From positions 4,719 through 20,140 of the forward strand of contig PMIG01000148.1 in NCBI GenBank assembly GCA_003157055.1: 15,422 nt of DNA, read 5' to 3'. Shown here piece by piece: positions 1 to 9,029 of this stretch. The notes under the pieces were generated by a model, which had not been told where the DNA came from, did no database searches, and worked only from the letters and a program-made list of their open reading frames with translations. Each line of letters begins with the position of its first letter. Within the stretch, counting starts at the first letter, position 1. Origin of the DNA: Bacteroidales bacterium (GTDB lineage Bacteria > Bacteroidota > Bacteroidia > Bacteroidales > VadinHA17). Position numbers and translations under genes: made by a program.

Positions 1-716
1 GAATGCCGCGCCATGCTGCATCATGCCCCGTTGGACTTGGAGTAAGCTGCAGCGCCGACAGGAACCTTAAAGCAAGGATCACTTCCGAAGGAATCTTTAT
101 TGAAGAGCTTGAAAGAAATCCGGCCCGCTTCCTTCCTGCCAAAGCTCCGGAACTGGATAAGCCTGTTGAAGTCGATCTTGACCGGCCCATGAATGAGGTG
201 CTTGCACAGTTGACAAAATATCCTGTAAAGACAAGACTGAATCTGAAAGGTACGCTGATAGTGGCACGCGATATTGCTCACGCTCAGATAAAAAAGCTTA
301 TAGATGAAGGGAAGCCGATGCCTGATTACTTCAAGGATCACCCTATATATTACGCAGGTCCTGCCAAGACACCGGAAGGGATGCCTTCGGGAAGCTTTGG
401 TCCGACAACGGCCGGCCGGATGGATTCTTATGTCGAGCTTTTCCAGAGCCTGGGCGGTTCACTGATCATGGTTGCCAAGGGAAACAGGAGCAGTGCGGTC
501 ATAGATGCATGCAAGAAATATGGCGGATTTTACCTGGGGTCGATCGGAGGTCCGGCAGCAATACTTGCAGAAGAAAATATCAAATCGGTTGAGATGGTTG
601 ATTTCGAGGACCTCGGCATGGAAGCAATCAGGAAGATCCGCGTTGAGAACATGGCGGCATTCATCATCACCGACGACAAGGGGAATGACTTCTTTGACGA
701 ATTCAATAAATATTAA
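1..716 (+). CDS. fumA: Class I (4Fe-4S) fumarate hydratase, C-terminal part, 5' end outside the window
   Basis: This enzyme interconverts fumarate and malate in the TCA cycle in the cytoplasm. The visible 237 residues match the C-terminal part of iron-sulfur fumarases of the E. coli FumA/FumB type. The segment [20 protein letters not shown], which carries a cluster-ligand cysteine in this family, is at the very left edge. It is followed by a [13 protein letters not shown] segment, [39 protein letters not shown] and [13 protein letters not shown], and the protein ends soon after the conserved DDKGNDFF. The ATG at position 3 is an internal methionine. Full-length relatives are about 540 residues, so more than half of the gene lies to the left. 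The end overlaps the end of the minus-strand gene by 14 bases. Identity is near certain; the choice between fumA and fumB as a symbol is arbitrary. Confidence 0.95.
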   Translation, partial: MPRHAASCPVGLGVSCSADRNLKARITSEGIFIEELERNPARFLPAKAPELDKPVEVDLDRPMNEVLAQLTKYPVKTRLNLKGTLIVARDIAHAQIKKLIDEGKPMPDYFKDHPIYYAGPAKTPEGMPSGSFGPTTAGRMDSYVELFQSLGGSLIMVAKGNRSSAVIDACKKYGGFYLGSIGGPAAILAEENIKSVEMVDFEDLGMEAIRKIRVENMAAFIITDDKGNDFFDEFNKY

Positions 717-2127
717 ATATCTCGTGCCTATCCAGATCCTTCCAGTATTTAATTGTGTTCTTCCTTACGAGCTCCCAGTAAATGTTGCTATCGAGGCCAT
801 ATACGAAATTTATCTCTTTGAGCTCGGATGATATTTTCGAGGCTATTTCAGGCTTCAGCGTCAGACGTATCCTGCGGTTGAGGTAAGTAAAAACGGCTGA
901 AGCCGACAGAACTGTATCATTTCTGACAGTAAGAAGGCCATGACCGGGTGTGGCGCCGGTACTGACCTGCAGCCCATCGTTCATGCAGCTAAGCGGAGGC
1001 TCTGATCCTGCAAAGGAAGTTACAGTGAATTCATCAACTCCGGTATCGAAATATTCCCTGGCCCTGATGCCCATTTTCACCCCTATGATAGCAAAAACAC
1101 CGAGATGCCTGTGAAGCTCATTTGCCAATACTCCTGATGTCCATTCGTCAATGCCGTATTTGTTTACAATTTCCGTGACAAATGGTTTTATGTCATCGAA
1201 ATAGAAAGAGGGATCGAGTGGAAGATCCTTTATAACCTGGTTCCTGGGTACCGTTTCACCTTTAAGCATTTTAAGCAGATCATCGCTCAGCAGTTTTTTT
1301 TCCAGAGAAGAATATTCAATGGTTTTTCCTGTCGGATCGGCTTTAAAAATTGAGGGGAACTGGAGGAATAACGGGACCATTTCGTCAGTGGCGCTATATA
1401 AAAACGAATGTCCCTGTGCATTATCAGAACTGAAATATGCTGTCAGCTTTTCAGCATACTGTGTCTTAACCTCTGAAATATCCTTTATCAGGTTCTCATC
1501 AAAAAAGATAGTATCGGTGAAACTCCTTACCAGGGAAACAGGGATATCTTCTTTTAAGATCTTTTTTGCCGACGAAGGATCAATGTTATAATTGAATCCC
1601 CCGGAGACATTTGGTCCATCAACGGACCATAGAATTTCCTTAACCTGCTGTTTGAATATCGGAGAATCCTTCAGGGCATCGTATGCCGTGCTCATTCCTC
1701 CGATACAAATGAAACTGATTTTGGTTTTCTCAACCGAAAGTATCTCTTTTATCAGCGAAGTGCAATCAGGCGCCGATGCAGGATCGAGATTCCCTTCCTC
1801 ACCCCATTTTTCATTCAGGGCATCCTTGTATTCCGGAGATTTAAAAGCAGCACTCCTGTTTATTCCGACAGGAATTCCTTCGTGATGACAGGCATTAAGC
1901 AGGCTTTTCACTTTCAGGTATACTTCATTACTGCTGAGGACGCCCGGGGAAACAGTTATGGCAAGGACTCTGATGTCAGGAGATGCCAGCATAAGGGCAA
2001 TTGCCCTCATATCGTCAATTCCGCCGTCGGTGTCGATGATTACATAATGCGACGGCTTCCATGGATGCGAACTCAGAAGAATGGTGATTGATAAGCCGGC
2101 AAGGAGAGACAAAATCCTTTTCATCAT
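703..2127 (-). CDS. Exported nucleoside-hydrolase-like protein fused to an FmdE-like C-terminal domain
   Basis: The protein has 474 residues. Residues 1-20 form a basic, hydrophobic signal peptide, so it probably acts in the periplasm or outside. Residues 28-42 contain [15 protein letters not shown], the DTDxxxDD calcium/ribose-binding signature of inosine-uridine nucleoside hydrolases (Asp32, Asp34, Asp38, Asp39), followed by a family-like IPVGIN segment at 85-90 and a later [13 protein letters not shown] segment where the family usually has LGPLTN. From about residue 335 the sequence changes to a pattern like formylmethanofuran dehydrogenase subunit E (FmdE): HRHLG at 339, then [14 protein letters not shown] around Cys381 and PGHG. 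The usual HGHxCPG cysteine is replaced by glycine. Normal nucleoside hydrolases are about 310-350 residues, so the extra 140 residues are a real addition. The substrate is unknown. It is convergent with the fumarase gene and divergent from the lactonase gene. The hydrolase call is firm; the FmdE call is probable. Confidence 0.8.
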   Translation of the reverse strand: MMKRILSLLAGLSITILLSSHPWKPSHYVIIDTDGGIDDMRAIALMLASPDIRVLAITVSPGVLSSNEVYLKVKSLLNACHHEGIPVGINRSAAFKSPEYKDALNEKWGEEGNLDPASAPDCTSLIKEILSVEKTKISFICIGGMSTAYDALKDSPIFKQQVKEILWSVDGPNVSGGFNYNIDPSSAKKILKEDIPVSLVRSFTDTIFFDENLIKDISEVKTQYAEKLTAYFSSDNAQGHSFLYSATDEMVPLFLQFPSIFKADPTGKTIEYSSLEKKLLSDDLLKMLKGETVPRNQVIKDLPLDPSFYFDDIKPFVTEIVNKYGIDEWTSGVLANELHRHLGVFAIIGVKMGIRAREYFDTGVDEFTVTSFAGSEPPLSCMNDGLQVSTGATPGHGLLTVRNDTVLSASAVFTYLNRRIRLTLKPEIASKISSELKEINFVYGLDSNIYWELVRKNTIKYWKDLDRHEIFNIY

Positions 2128-2234
2128 TTATAATTTTTGGCAAAAACTCTATTTGTAAAAATTATTAACCTTAAAAACTACCGGCTATTGTGTCAGCTGA
2201 TTTTTTTTTATCTTCAACCGGTCATTGCAAAGCT

Positions 2235-3353
2235 ATGAAAAGAAAAATATTAATTTTTTATTCAATCCTGATGCTGGCAGGATTATTCAGTGCCGGATGC
2301 AAAAGAAGCGAAAGACTCCTGGCAGGAGGGTTTACGGAAGGCAATGAAAAGGGATTAATGCTCTATGTGCTTAACACCCAAAATGGAAAGCTCAGGCTGA
2401 TCTCGGAAACTGATGCAGGAGCAAATCCTTCATTTTTCTGTTTTTCAAAGAGCAGAAATTTAATATATGCAACTAATGAGGTTCCGGATTATTCCGGATT
2501 GGCAGCAGGCGGACTTACAACTCTGAAATACGACCCGGAGAGCGGTAAGATCGGGAAAATATACAGCCTGCCGGTGCCATTCGGCGGGCCATGCCATATT
2601 TCATTGTCAGCCGATGGCGGATTCCTTTTAATTGCAAGCTATTCCAGCAGCTCGGTTGCGGTTGTGAAACTTGGAAGCGATGGCATTCCTGAAGAAGTGA
2701 GCGATACAATAGTCTATAGTGCTATAGCACCTTTAGTTTCACATCCGCACATGATTGCTCAGGATCCGTTTGCCAGGCATGTTTACCTTACTGACCTGGG
2801 CCTTGACAGGATTATGATCTATGATCTTGACAGGCAGAACGGTAAGCTTGTGCCTGTACCGAATGGTGAAATTAAGGTCCGGCAGGGTTCCGGTCCGCGT
2901 CATTTTGCATTTAACCCTGCCGGAACAAAGATGTACCTGATAAATGAACTTGGGTCGACTGTAATGGTGTTTGATGTGGACAAAGCAGGTATTCTTAAAC
3001 TTGTTCAGACATTACCCGCAACGAATGAAGGATATAAAGGAAATAATGCATGTGCTGAAATAATTATCGGCAAAGATGGAAAATTCCTCTATGGTTCGAA
3101 CCGCGGTGAGAATTCAATAGTCGTTTTCAGAATTGGCCCTGACGGATCGCTTACCCTTGCAGGCCGTTCAGCCTGTGGAGGAAACTGGCCAAGAAATTTT
3201 GTTATCGATCCTTCAGAAGAATTTCTGCTTTCGGGTAACCAGAAGTCAGGAGACATTTCAGTATTCCGGATAAATTTAAAAACCGGAATGCCTGAAGGCC
3301 CGGTATTTAAAACGGTCATGAAGGGGCCGGCTTGCCTTGAGTTTTTTAAATGA
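2235..3353 (+). CDS. Lactonase-family seven-bladed beta-propeller lipoprotein
   Basis: The 372-residue product resembles the 6-phosphogluconolactonase-type propeller family (YbhE/Pgl, lactonase family PF10282). Supporting segments are the early FTEGNEKGLMLYVLN, GPCHISLSADGGFLL, SHPHMI, VYLTDLGLDRIMIYD, GSGPRHFAFNPAG, YLINELGSTVMVF, FLYGSNRGENSIVVF and NWPRNFVIDPSEEFLL, which are repeated blade signatures. The start at 2235 was chosen over one 45 bases upstream because it gives a clean signal peptide (MKRKILIFY...) ending in SAGC, with Cys22 as the probable lipidated residue. The -3 position is Ser rather than the usual Leu, so lipidation is likely but not certain. An envelope location argues against a role in the cytoplasmic pentose phosphate pathway. 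It lies only 11 bases upstream of glpD and is probably co-transcribed with it. The natural substrate cannot be told. Confidence 0.82.
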   Translation: MKRKILIFYSILMLAGLFSAGCKRSERLLAGGFTEGNEKGLMLYVLNTQNGKLRLISETDAGANPSFFCFSKSRNLIYATNEVPDYSGLAAGGLTTLKYDPESGKIGKIYSLPVPFGGPCHISLSADGGFLLIASYSSSSVAVVKLGSDGIPEEVSDTIVYSAIAPLVSHPHMIAQDPFARHVYLTDLGLDRIMIYDLDRQNGKLVPVPNGEIKVRQGSGPRHFAFNPAGTKMYLINELGSTVMVFDVDKAGILKLVQTLPATNEGYKGNNACAEIIIGKDGKFLYGSNRGENSIVVFRIGPDGSLTLAGRSACGGNWPRNFVIDPSEEFLLSGNQKSGDISVFRINLKTGMPEGPVFKTVMKGPACLEFFK

Positions 3354-3364
3354 GATAATTCAGT

Positions 3365-4924
3365 ATGAATCGCGATAAGCTTATATCAGGATTAAAGGAT
3401 CACAACGAAAAAGAATGGGATATCGTCATTATCGGAGGCGGAGCGACGGGACTCGGCATTGCAGTGGATGCGGTCACCAGAGGATACGATACGCTTCTGG
3501 TTGAGCAGGCCGACTTTGCCAAGGCGACATCCTCACGGAGCACCAAGCTGGTTCATGGCGGTGTCCGCTATCTTGCCCAGGGCGATGTTCTTCTCGTAAC
3601 AGAAGCTCTGCACGAGCGGGGATGGATGCTTAAGAATGCTCCGCACCTGACAGCCAACCAGGAATTTGTGATACCGGTTTATACATTATGGGATGTAATT
3701 CTCTATAGCGTGGGGCTCAAATTCTATGACCTCCTGTCGGGAAGACTTTCACTGGGAAGATCACATTTCATCGGAAAAGCAAAAACGATGGCACGTCTGC
3801 CACTTCTGAAAAGCGAAGGATTGAGGGGAGGCATCGTTTACCATGACGGCCAGTTCGATGACTCTAGAATGGCAGTCACTATGGCACAGTCATGTACTGC
3901 AAACGGAGCAATCATTCTCAATTATTTCAAGGTGCTGAGTCTCCTGAAGGATGAAAAAGGAAAGATAACCGGTGTGAAGGCCAGGGATATGGAGTCCGGT
4001 TCGGAATACGACATCGCAGCAAACCTGGTGATTAATGCAACAGGAGTCTTTGCAGATGAGATTCACAGGATGGACGATCCGGCATCGAAGCCGACAATAA
4101 GGCCAAGCCAGGGTGTTCATATCGTACTCGACAGCTCATTTCTTCAGAGCGAATCTGCGATAATGATCCCGAAAACAGACGACGGCAGAGTCCTGTTTGC
4201 GATTCCATGGTACGGGAAAGTTGTTGCCGGCACCACCGACACGCCTCTTGATACGATTACCCTGGAACCTAAAGCTCTCGAAACGGAGATCGATTTTATA
4301 CTTGGAACTGCAGGCAAATACCTCACCAGGCAGCCATCGCGGGCAGATGTTCAGTGCATATATGCCGGTCTCAGGCCACTGGCGGCAGATCCTGATAATC
4401 CACAGTCGACAAAAGAAGTTTCAAGGAGACATAAGATTACGCTTTCTCCATCAGGACTGCTTTCAATAGTCGGAGGTAAATGGACCTCATACAGGAGAAT
4501 GGCTGAGGAGACGATCGACAGGGGAATAAAGGCAGGGATGCTTCCTCTCGCAAAATGCAGGACAAAAAACTTCCCATTCTATCATAATGCAACACTGCTA
4601 AATGATGACCGCCTGAAAATTTACGGCGACAGGGCGTGGGAGATAGAGAAAATAATTGCAGATGATCCTTCCTCAGGGAGGCAGCTTCATCCCGGACTTC
4701 CATATACAAAAGCCGAGATAATCTGGATCTGCAGGAATGAGATGCCAGTTAAGCTCGAAGATATGCTTGCGAGGAGAACGCGGTCGCTGCTTCTCGATGT
4801 ACGGGCAAGCCTTGAAATTGCTCACAGAGTCGCTGAAATAATGGCGGCAGAACTGGGACGTGATGAAAAATGGATTGAAGATCAGGAAGCTGAATACAAA
4901 CAGATGACAATGAATTATCTTTGA
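3365..4924 (+). CDS. glpD: Aerobic glycerol-3-phosphate dehydrogenase, FAD-dependent
   Basis: This enzyme oxidises sn-glycerol 3-phosphate to dihydroxyacetone phosphate at the cytoplasmic membrane and passes electrons to quinone. The 519-residue protein has the N-terminal FAD dinucleotide-binding motif [12 protein letters not shown] at about 20-31, a downstream LVEQADF, and the family-specific [17 protein letters not shown] block at 54-70. [49 protein letters not shown] and IYAGLRPL follow in the expected order, then [16 protein letters not shown] near the end of the catalytic domain and a C-terminal helical domain. Length is normal for the family. The TGA stop is immediately followed by glpK, so the two enzymes are almost certainly made from one message and perform consecutive steps of glycerol breakdown. 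No defect is visible. Confidence 0.96.
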   Translation: MNRDKLISGLKDHNEKEWDIVIIGGGATGLGIAVDAVTRGYDTLLVEQADFAKATSSRSTKLVHGGVRYLAQGDVLLVTEALHERGWMLKNAPHLTANQEFVIPVYTLWDVILYSVGLKFYDLLSGRLSLGRSHFIGKAKTMARLPLLKSEGLRGGIVYHDGQFDDSRMAVTMAQSCTANGAIILNYFKVLSLLKDEKGKITGVKARDMESGSEYDIAANLVINATGVFADEIHRMDDPASKPTIRPSQGVHIVLDSSFLQSESAIMIPKTDDGRVLFAIPWYGKVVAGTTDTPLDTITLEPKALETEIDFILGTAGKYLTRQPSRADVQCIYAGLRPLAADPDNPQSTKEVSRRHKITLSPSGLLSIVGGKWTSYRRMAEETIDRGIKAGMLPLAKCRTKNFPFYHNATLLNDDRLKIYGDRAWEIEKIIADDPSSGRQLHPGLPYTKAEIIWICRNEMPVKLEDMLARRTRSLLLDVRASLEIAHRVAEIMAAELGRDEKWIEDQEAEYKQMTMNYL

Positions 4925-4950
4925 TAAGTTACAAAACAAAAACAGGCAAA

Positions 4951-6450
4951 GTGAAAAAATTCATTCTGGCGCTTGACCAGGGTACCACGAGTTCGAGGGC
5001 AATAATATTCGATCATAACGGCCTGTCGGTAGCGTCGGCGCAGAAGGAGTTCAGGCAGATATTTCCACAACCCGGGTGGGTGGAGCATGATCCGGGAGAG
5101 ATATGGTCGACCCAGACAGGAGTGGCTCTCGAGGCAATAACAAAAGCAGGGATTGAAAGCACAAACATATCTGCCATCGGTATAACCAACCAGCGTGAGA
5201 CAGCAGTTGTGTGGAACAGGAAAACAGGGCAGCCTGTTCATAACGCTATAGTTTGGCAGGACAGAAGGACAGCAGCTTTCTGCGACCAGCTTAAGAAAAG
5301 GGGTAAGGCTAAAAGAATACTTGAGAAGACGGGACTTATAATAGACGCTTATTTCTCCGCTACCAAAGTAAATTGGATACTTGACAATGTCAAGGGTACC
5401 CGCCAGCTGGCAAATAAGGGAGAGCTTGCATTCGGTACCATCGATTCGTGGCTGATATGGAACCTTACAAAAGGAAAACTTCATATAACCGACGTGTCGA
5501 ATGCATCGCGGACGATGCTTTTCAATATTCATACTCTGAAGTGGGATAATGAATTATTGAAGATATTCGACATCCCGGCAAGCCTGCTTCCGGAAGTAAA
5601 ATCGTCGAGCGAAGTCTACGGCAAAACGGTAGGGCTTTTTTCATCATCCGTACCTATTGCCGGTATTGCCGGCGACCAGCAGGCAGCACTTTTCGGACAG
5701 ATGTGCGTAGATCCCGGAATGGTCAAGAACACCTATGGAACGGGCTGCTTCATGATGATGAATACCGGGACCAAACCAATCGCATCAAAGAGCAGGCTCC
5801 TGACAACTGTCGCCTGGAAGATCGGCAATAAGACAACCTATGCCCTTGAGGGGAGCATCTTCATTGGCGGGGCTGTAGTTCAGTGGCTGCGCGATAGTTT
5901 AGGCATTATAAAGAAATCGGCCGATGTGGAGAAGCTTGCTGCAAAAGTCAAAGACAGCGAGGGTGTCTATTTTGTTCCGGCATTTGCGGGGCTTGGAGCC
6001 CCTTACTGGAACCAGCATGCCCTGGGAACAATTACCGGTCTTACCCGCGGTTCGACATCGGCGCACATTGCACGTGCTGCACTCGACAGCATCGCTTATC
6101 AGACCCTTGAGGTGCTGCTCGCGATGAAAAAAGATTCAGGCATTGATATAAAAGAGCTGAGGGTCGACGGAGGAGCAACAGTCAATAACAACCTTATGCA
6201 GTTCCAGTCGGATCTTCTTCAGACAAAGGTGGTGCGTCCGAAAATAACAGAAACAACTGCTTTGGGAGCAGCATATCTTGCAGGGCTGGCTGCCGGTTAC
6301 TGGACTGATATAAAAGTGATCAGAAAGCAATGGCAGGTAGATAAGATTTTCTCTCCAGCTATTGCAGAAAAAGAAACACGAGCTCTGATAAAGGGCTGGC
6401 ACCGGGCTGTTGGGGCTGCAGAAGCGTGGGCGGAAGAAAGTAAAAAGTAA
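4951..6450 (+). CDS. glpK: Glycerol kinase
   Basis: This is a cytoplasmic FGGY-family kinase that phosphorylates glycerol with ATP to glycerol 3-phosphate, the substrate of the upstream glpD product. The 499-residue reading has [16 protein letters not shown] near the N-terminus (phosphate binding), [28 protein letters not shown], the [12 protein letters not shown] and [15 protein letters not shown] blocks, [27 protein letters not shown], and [20 protein letters not shown] followed by [19 protein letters not shown]. These are classical GlpK signatures and the length equals that of the family. The GTG at 4951 was chosen because it gives the usual [12 protein letters not shown]-terminus. A TTG at 4921 that overlaps the glpD stop is in frame and would add 10 residues with no family counterpart. 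The C-terminus runs into the short repeated AAAAGTA sequence just before the next gene. Confidence 0.96.
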   Translation: MKKFILALDQGTTSSRAIIFDHNGLSVASAQKEFRQIFPQPGWVEHDPGEIWSTQTGVALEAITKAGIESTNISAIGITNQRETAVVWNRKTGQPVHNAIVWQDRRTAAFCDQLKKRGKAKRILEKTGLIIDAYFSATKVNWILDNVKGTRQLANKGELAFGTIDSWLIWNLTKGKLHITDVSNASRTMLFNIHTLKWDNELLKIFDIPASLLPEVKSSSEVYGKTVGLFSSSVPIAGIAGDQQAALFGQMCVDPGMVKNTYGTGCFMMMNTGTKPIASKSRLLTTVAWKIGNKTTYALEGSIFIGGAVVQWLRDSLGIIKKSADVEKLAAKVKDSEGVYFVPAFAGLGAPYWNQHALGTITGLTRGSTSAHIARAALDSIAYQTLEVLLAMKKDSGIDIKELRVDGGATVNNNLMQFQSDLLQTKVVRPKITETTALGAAYLAGLAAGYWTDIKVIRKQWQVDKIFSPAIAEKETRALIKGWHRAVGAAEAWAEESKK

Positions 6451-6461
6451 AAAGTAATACA

Positions 6462-7262
6462 ATGGATAGTAAAATCATTCTGGTACTGGGCCTTACCTTC
6501 CTGATAAACCTGATAACAACATTATCGTATTCGGTGAGGATCGTAGGAATAAGGACCGGCAGGATAGCAGTCTCCTTTGCATTGTTCAACATTCTTGTAC
6601 TGATTTCAAGGACGGCAAACGGATTCCAGGCTCCCCTGCTGGCAAACACCATAGAGACGAACATCAATTCGGGCGCCGGTCCTGACCTGCTGAATTTCAG
6701 GCTGATAATTTTATCAAGTACAGTTGCCACCATTATTGGAGGGCTGCTGATTCCCACTTTTCAGAGAATATTATCGATTGCTGTTGAAAGGTTCAGCGTT
6801 TACAAGTCGGTACCAAAGGTTCTCTTTCACGGATTCACCAAAACCGGGGTCACATCGATAAAGGATAGCATTGTCATCCCAAGTCCCAGGAACCTTACAT
6901 CGCTCAATTTCAAATCGGATTTTCCGATAAAGGTCTTTATAATGAACGTTGTGGCTGTAGCTATTGTCACCATTGGAGTGTTGTCAGCCCTGTATGCAGG
7001 CTATTTTACCCCTGAGTACAGGAGCACAGCGAGTAACTTGTCGGCCATTATAAATGGGGTGGCTACAATACTGATGTTTGTCTTTATCGACCCTTTCCTG
7101 TCGGTGATGACTGACGAAGTGGTCCTGGGAAAAGCGAGGGAAAGTCTCTTCAGGAAATACATAGTTTACATGGTAATTGCAAGAGTGGTTGGCACACTAA
7201 TTGCACAGGTCATGTTCGTACCTGCAGCGAAGCTTATATCGACAGTGGCGGCGATGATATAA
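6462..7262 (+). CDS. amj: Amj-family (DUF2837) polytopic membrane protein, probable alternate lipid II flippase
   Basis: The 266-residue protein has about six hydrophobic segments (roughly residues 4-22, 35-53, 80-103, 157-180, 190-212 and 232-262). The N-terminal pattern LITTLSYSVRIVGIRTGRIA followed by FALFNILVLISRTANGFQAP is what I recognise as the Amj/YdaH family, whose Bacillus member substitutes for MurJ in moving lipid II across the cytoplasmic membrane for peptidoglycan synthesis. This assignment rests on remembered family pattern, not on a search. The gene starts 11 bases after glpK and is probably in the same operon, at a place where a glycerol facilitator (GlpF) would be expected. 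It has no aquaporin NPA motifs, so it is not GlpF. Co-transcription with glycerol catabolism would link envelope synthesis to glycerol 3-phosphate supply, which is only inference. Confidence 0.72.
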   Translation: MDSKIILVLGLTFLINLITTLSYSVRIVGIRTGRIAVSFALFNILVLISRTANGFQAPLLANTIETNINSGAGPDLLNFRLIILSSTVATIIGGLLIPTFQRILSIAVERFSVYKSVPKVLFHGFTKTGVTSIKDSIVIPSPRNLTSLNFKSDFPIKVFIMNVVAVAIVTIGVLSALYAGYFTPEYRSTASNLSAIINGVATILMFVFIDPFLSVMTDEVVLGKARESLFRKYIVYMVIARVVGTLIAQVMFVPAAKLISTVAAMI

Positions 7263-7352
7263 GATAATCAGAAGTTTTAGTATCGGTTGGAGAGATAAGC
7301 ATACTGAAAGCAAAGATTGAAAAAGAAAATATTGAATGAATAGAATGAACTA

Positions 7353-7377
7353 TTTGGCCGATAATTACGTTACTTTG
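7353..7377 (+). promoter_or_regulatory. Candidate promoter of the metal-uptake locus
   Basis: A TTTG at 7353-7356 and TTACTTTG at 7370-7377 resemble the two boxes of Bacteroidota primary promoters (TTTG and TAnnTTTG). The second box has one mismatch and the spacer is 13 bases instead of about 19-21, so the upstream box may be accidental. The downstream box ends only 14 bases before the GTG start codon of the small His/Cys protein gene, implying a very short or absent leader. It lies in the 129-base gap after the glycerol operon, where a new transcript would be expected to begin. Confidence 0.3.
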
Positions 7378-7391
7378 CAGTATAACTTTCA

Positions 7392-7712
7392 GTGAATAAG
7401 AGAAAAATAAATATTATCATTCTTGCTTTGTTTCACCTGATGGTGTTTACTTTTCCATTTGCATTAAAGGATATACACCATCATGAAACTAATTATTTAC
7501 ATATTTATCAGACTGATGATGGCAAACTGCTATCGAAAGCAGAAAAGCCTTGTCCCATTTGTCAGTTTGAGTTTTTCACTTTTATTGCAGGTGATTCCCA
7601 GGCATATTGGGTTTGCCAGCCAATTGGACTGGTAAATAATTGTACGTCTGTTCAACAGGCACATACAATTCCTTTTTCTTTTTATCTGCTAAGAGCTCCT
7701 CCTTTGGCTTAA
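7392..7712 (+). CDS. Small exported His/Cys-rich protein of a metal-uptake locus
   Basis: The 106-residue protein starts at GTG 7392. It has a basic N-terminus (MNKRK) and a hydrophobic stretch at 6-25, either a signal peptide or one membrane anchor. Directly after it come KDIHHHE (His29-31), then His37 and a CPICQFEF motif (Cys54, Cys57), further cysteines at 75 and 84, and the C-terminal RAPPLA. The spaced His and CxxC residues are a plausible transition-metal site in the periplasm. Small proteins with HHH...CxxC...RAPP layout are common in Bacteroidota and Proteobacteria near metal transport genes (DUF2946-like), but I cannot assign a named family with certainty. It precedes an outer-membrane protein gene by 152 bases and two genes of a metal ABC transporter. 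A role as metal chaperone or sensor is inference. Confidence 0.7.
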   Translation: MNKRKINIIILALFHLMVFTFPFALKDIHHHETNYLHIYQTDDGKLLSKAEKPCPICQFEFFTFIAGDSQAYWVCQPIGLVNNCTSVQQAHTIPFSFYLLRAPPLA

Positions 7713-7780
7713 TACACTTTTCAATTCAGTCTTCCATCCTGCTTTTCTTTTCTCTTTAAGAATTGGAAAGTCTGTGTATT

Positions 7781-7815
7781 ATTTCATTAATGCATCTGAA
7801 ATTTAAATAATGAAA
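7781..7815. repeat. Overlapping inverted repeats in front of the outer-membrane protein gene, possible operator
   Basis: In the 152-base gap between the small protein and the outer-membrane protein genes, TTTCATTA (7782-7789) is repeated inverted as TAATGAAA (7808-7815). A second, tighter pair, ATTTCA (7781-7786) and TGAAAT (7797-7802), shares the left arm and spans 22 bases around an ATGCAT. Fur/Zur-type repressors bind AT-rich inverted repeats of about this size, so this could be a metal-responsive operator. The surrounding DNA is very AT-rich and short repeats of this kind can arise by chance. No clear promoter boxes were found beside it. Confidence 0.3.
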
Positions 7816-7864
7816 AATGCCTTGCGTTTCTTCTCAATTTTTTATCAAATCTAAATACTGAATA

Positions 7865-9010
7865 ATGTATTATTATATAAAGACAACTATAGTAGCTTCA
7901 GTCTTACTATCAGTTTCGGTTATGGCATTCTCTCAAAATGACAGCATTGCCAAGGCCGATTCCGGTTTATTAAAACAGGTTGAACAACAATTAACCAGTA
8001 AGGAGCCCGTTTCCATACCCATACAGGTCAGAACATCTCCTTCCACGCTACCCGATATCAGTGTGATAGGCGACTTTCGGGCTTCATACAGGAATAATGT
8101 CAAGAGAAATTTTGATGCCGGGATCAATGAAGCGGAGCTTTCTCTTCAATCAGTTGTGGATCCCTATGCCAGAGCCGATTTCTTTTTTACTATGGCAAGG
8201 GACCCCGTGACAGGCAAGTTCAGCGAAGATCTTGAGGAAGGATATATTACCACGCTTTCATTGCCTTTCCATTTGCAATTAAAAGCAGGGAAGTTTAAAA
8301 GCGCAATGGGAAGGATTAACCCTGTACATCCTCATGCTTTGCCATTTATAAGTTTACCGACCGCTTATGAAAATTATTTTGGCGAAGGAATAAATGATGA
8401 AGGCGTTTCGCTAAGCTGGCTTGTCCCGAATTCTCTATTTTATCAGGAATTGGTGGTACAAGTTACCGATGGGCCTATTGATAATCCGAGTTTCTCGAGA
8501 AGTGTGGGAAATACATATCTTGAGCTGGCACATTTAAAAAATTTCTTTGATCTGTCAGCGAATGCCACTCTTGAGCTGGGGTTCTCAGGCGTTACAGGAG
8601 CCAACTCATATGATTTCAGGACTAATATTGCTGCCATGGATCTTACTTACAAATGGAAACCGGTACAATACAACACCTATAAATCCTTTACCTGGCAGAC
8701 TGAAGCTTATTTCAGCAACGCTGACACCTCAAAATATCAGGCTGTAAATTCTTTTGGAATGTACTCATTTATCAATTTTCAATTTTCCAGGCGCCTGTTT
8801 TTTACCGGCATGTACAGTTATTCGAATAAGCCATATTCTGCAAGTACTAAAGAGAATTCTTACTCGGCAACAATTGGATGGTATGCCACTGAATTTCAGA
8901 AAATAGAGATTGAAGGGAAAACAACCTCAAGCAATATGGAGAAAGAACAGAACCAGGTCTTGCTTCGCTGGATTTTTGTCATCGGAACACATGGAGCGCA
9001 TCAATATTGA
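7865..9010 (+). CDS. Outer-membrane beta-barrel protein of a metal-uptake locus
   Basis: The 381-residue protein begins with a signal peptide (hydrophobic to about residue 22, then AFSQND). A short variable linker follows, then PDISVIGDFRASY at about 64-76. The rest is rich in alternating hydrophobic/aromatic strands: VDPYARADFFFTMAR, LQLKAGKFKSAMGRINPVHPHALPF, GEGINDEGVSLSWLVP, then repeated barrel strands. It ends in HGAHQY, a terminal aromatic residue as recognised by the BAM complex. The pattern matches a family of outer-membrane proteins that lies beside zinc/manganese ABC transporters in many Gram-negative bacteria. It has no TonB box or plug domain that I can see, so it is porin-like rather than a TonB-dependent receptor. 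The 3' end is 19 bases from the binding-protein gene, so the genes are co-transcribed. Metal specificity is not shown by the sequence. Confidence 0.75.
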   Translation: MYYYIKTTIVASVLLSVSVMAFSQNDSIAKADSGLLKQVEQQLTSKEPVSIPIQVRTSPSTLPDISVIGDFRASYRNNVKRNFDAGINEAELSLQSVVDPYARADFFFTMARDPVTGKFSEDLEEGYITTLSLPFHLQLKAGKFKSAMGRINPVHPHALPFISLPTAYENYFGEGINDEGVSLSWLVPNSLFYQELVVQVTDGPIDNPSFSRSVGNTYLELAHLKNFFDLSANATLELGFSGVTGANSYDFRTNIAAMDLTYKWKPVQYNTYKSFTWQTEAYFSNADTSKYQAVNSFGMYSFINFQFSRRLFFTGMYSYSNKPYSASTKENSYSATIGWYATEFQKIEIEGKTTSSNMEKEQNQVLLRWIFVIGTHGAHQY

Positions 9011-9029
9011 TTATAAAATATTTATAAAA

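Noticed and set aside
703..716. 14-base convergent overlap of the fumarase and hydrolase-fusion genes
   Set aside because: Short tail-to-tail overlaps are common in compact genomes; both stops are well placed and neither protein looks damaged.
4921..4950. TTG start of glpK overlapping the glpD stop
   Set aside because: It adds 10 residues that the family lacks; the GTG at 4951 gives the standard glycerol kinase N-terminus. Coupled translation remains possible.
4915..5532. Long minus-strand open frame of 205 codons opposite glpK
   Set aside because: It lies wholly opposite a strongly supported glycerol kinase gene and shows no recognisable motif; it is a shadow frame.
6432..6455. Short tandem AAAAGTA repeat at the end of glpK
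   Set aside because: Only about two to three units; it alters just the last residues of glpK and is likely simple slippage.
8910..9029. Extended N-terminus of the metal-binding protein overlapping the outer-membrane protein gene
   Set aside because: The start at 9030 gives a proper signal peptide; the extension would bury it and overlap the previous gene by 101 bases.
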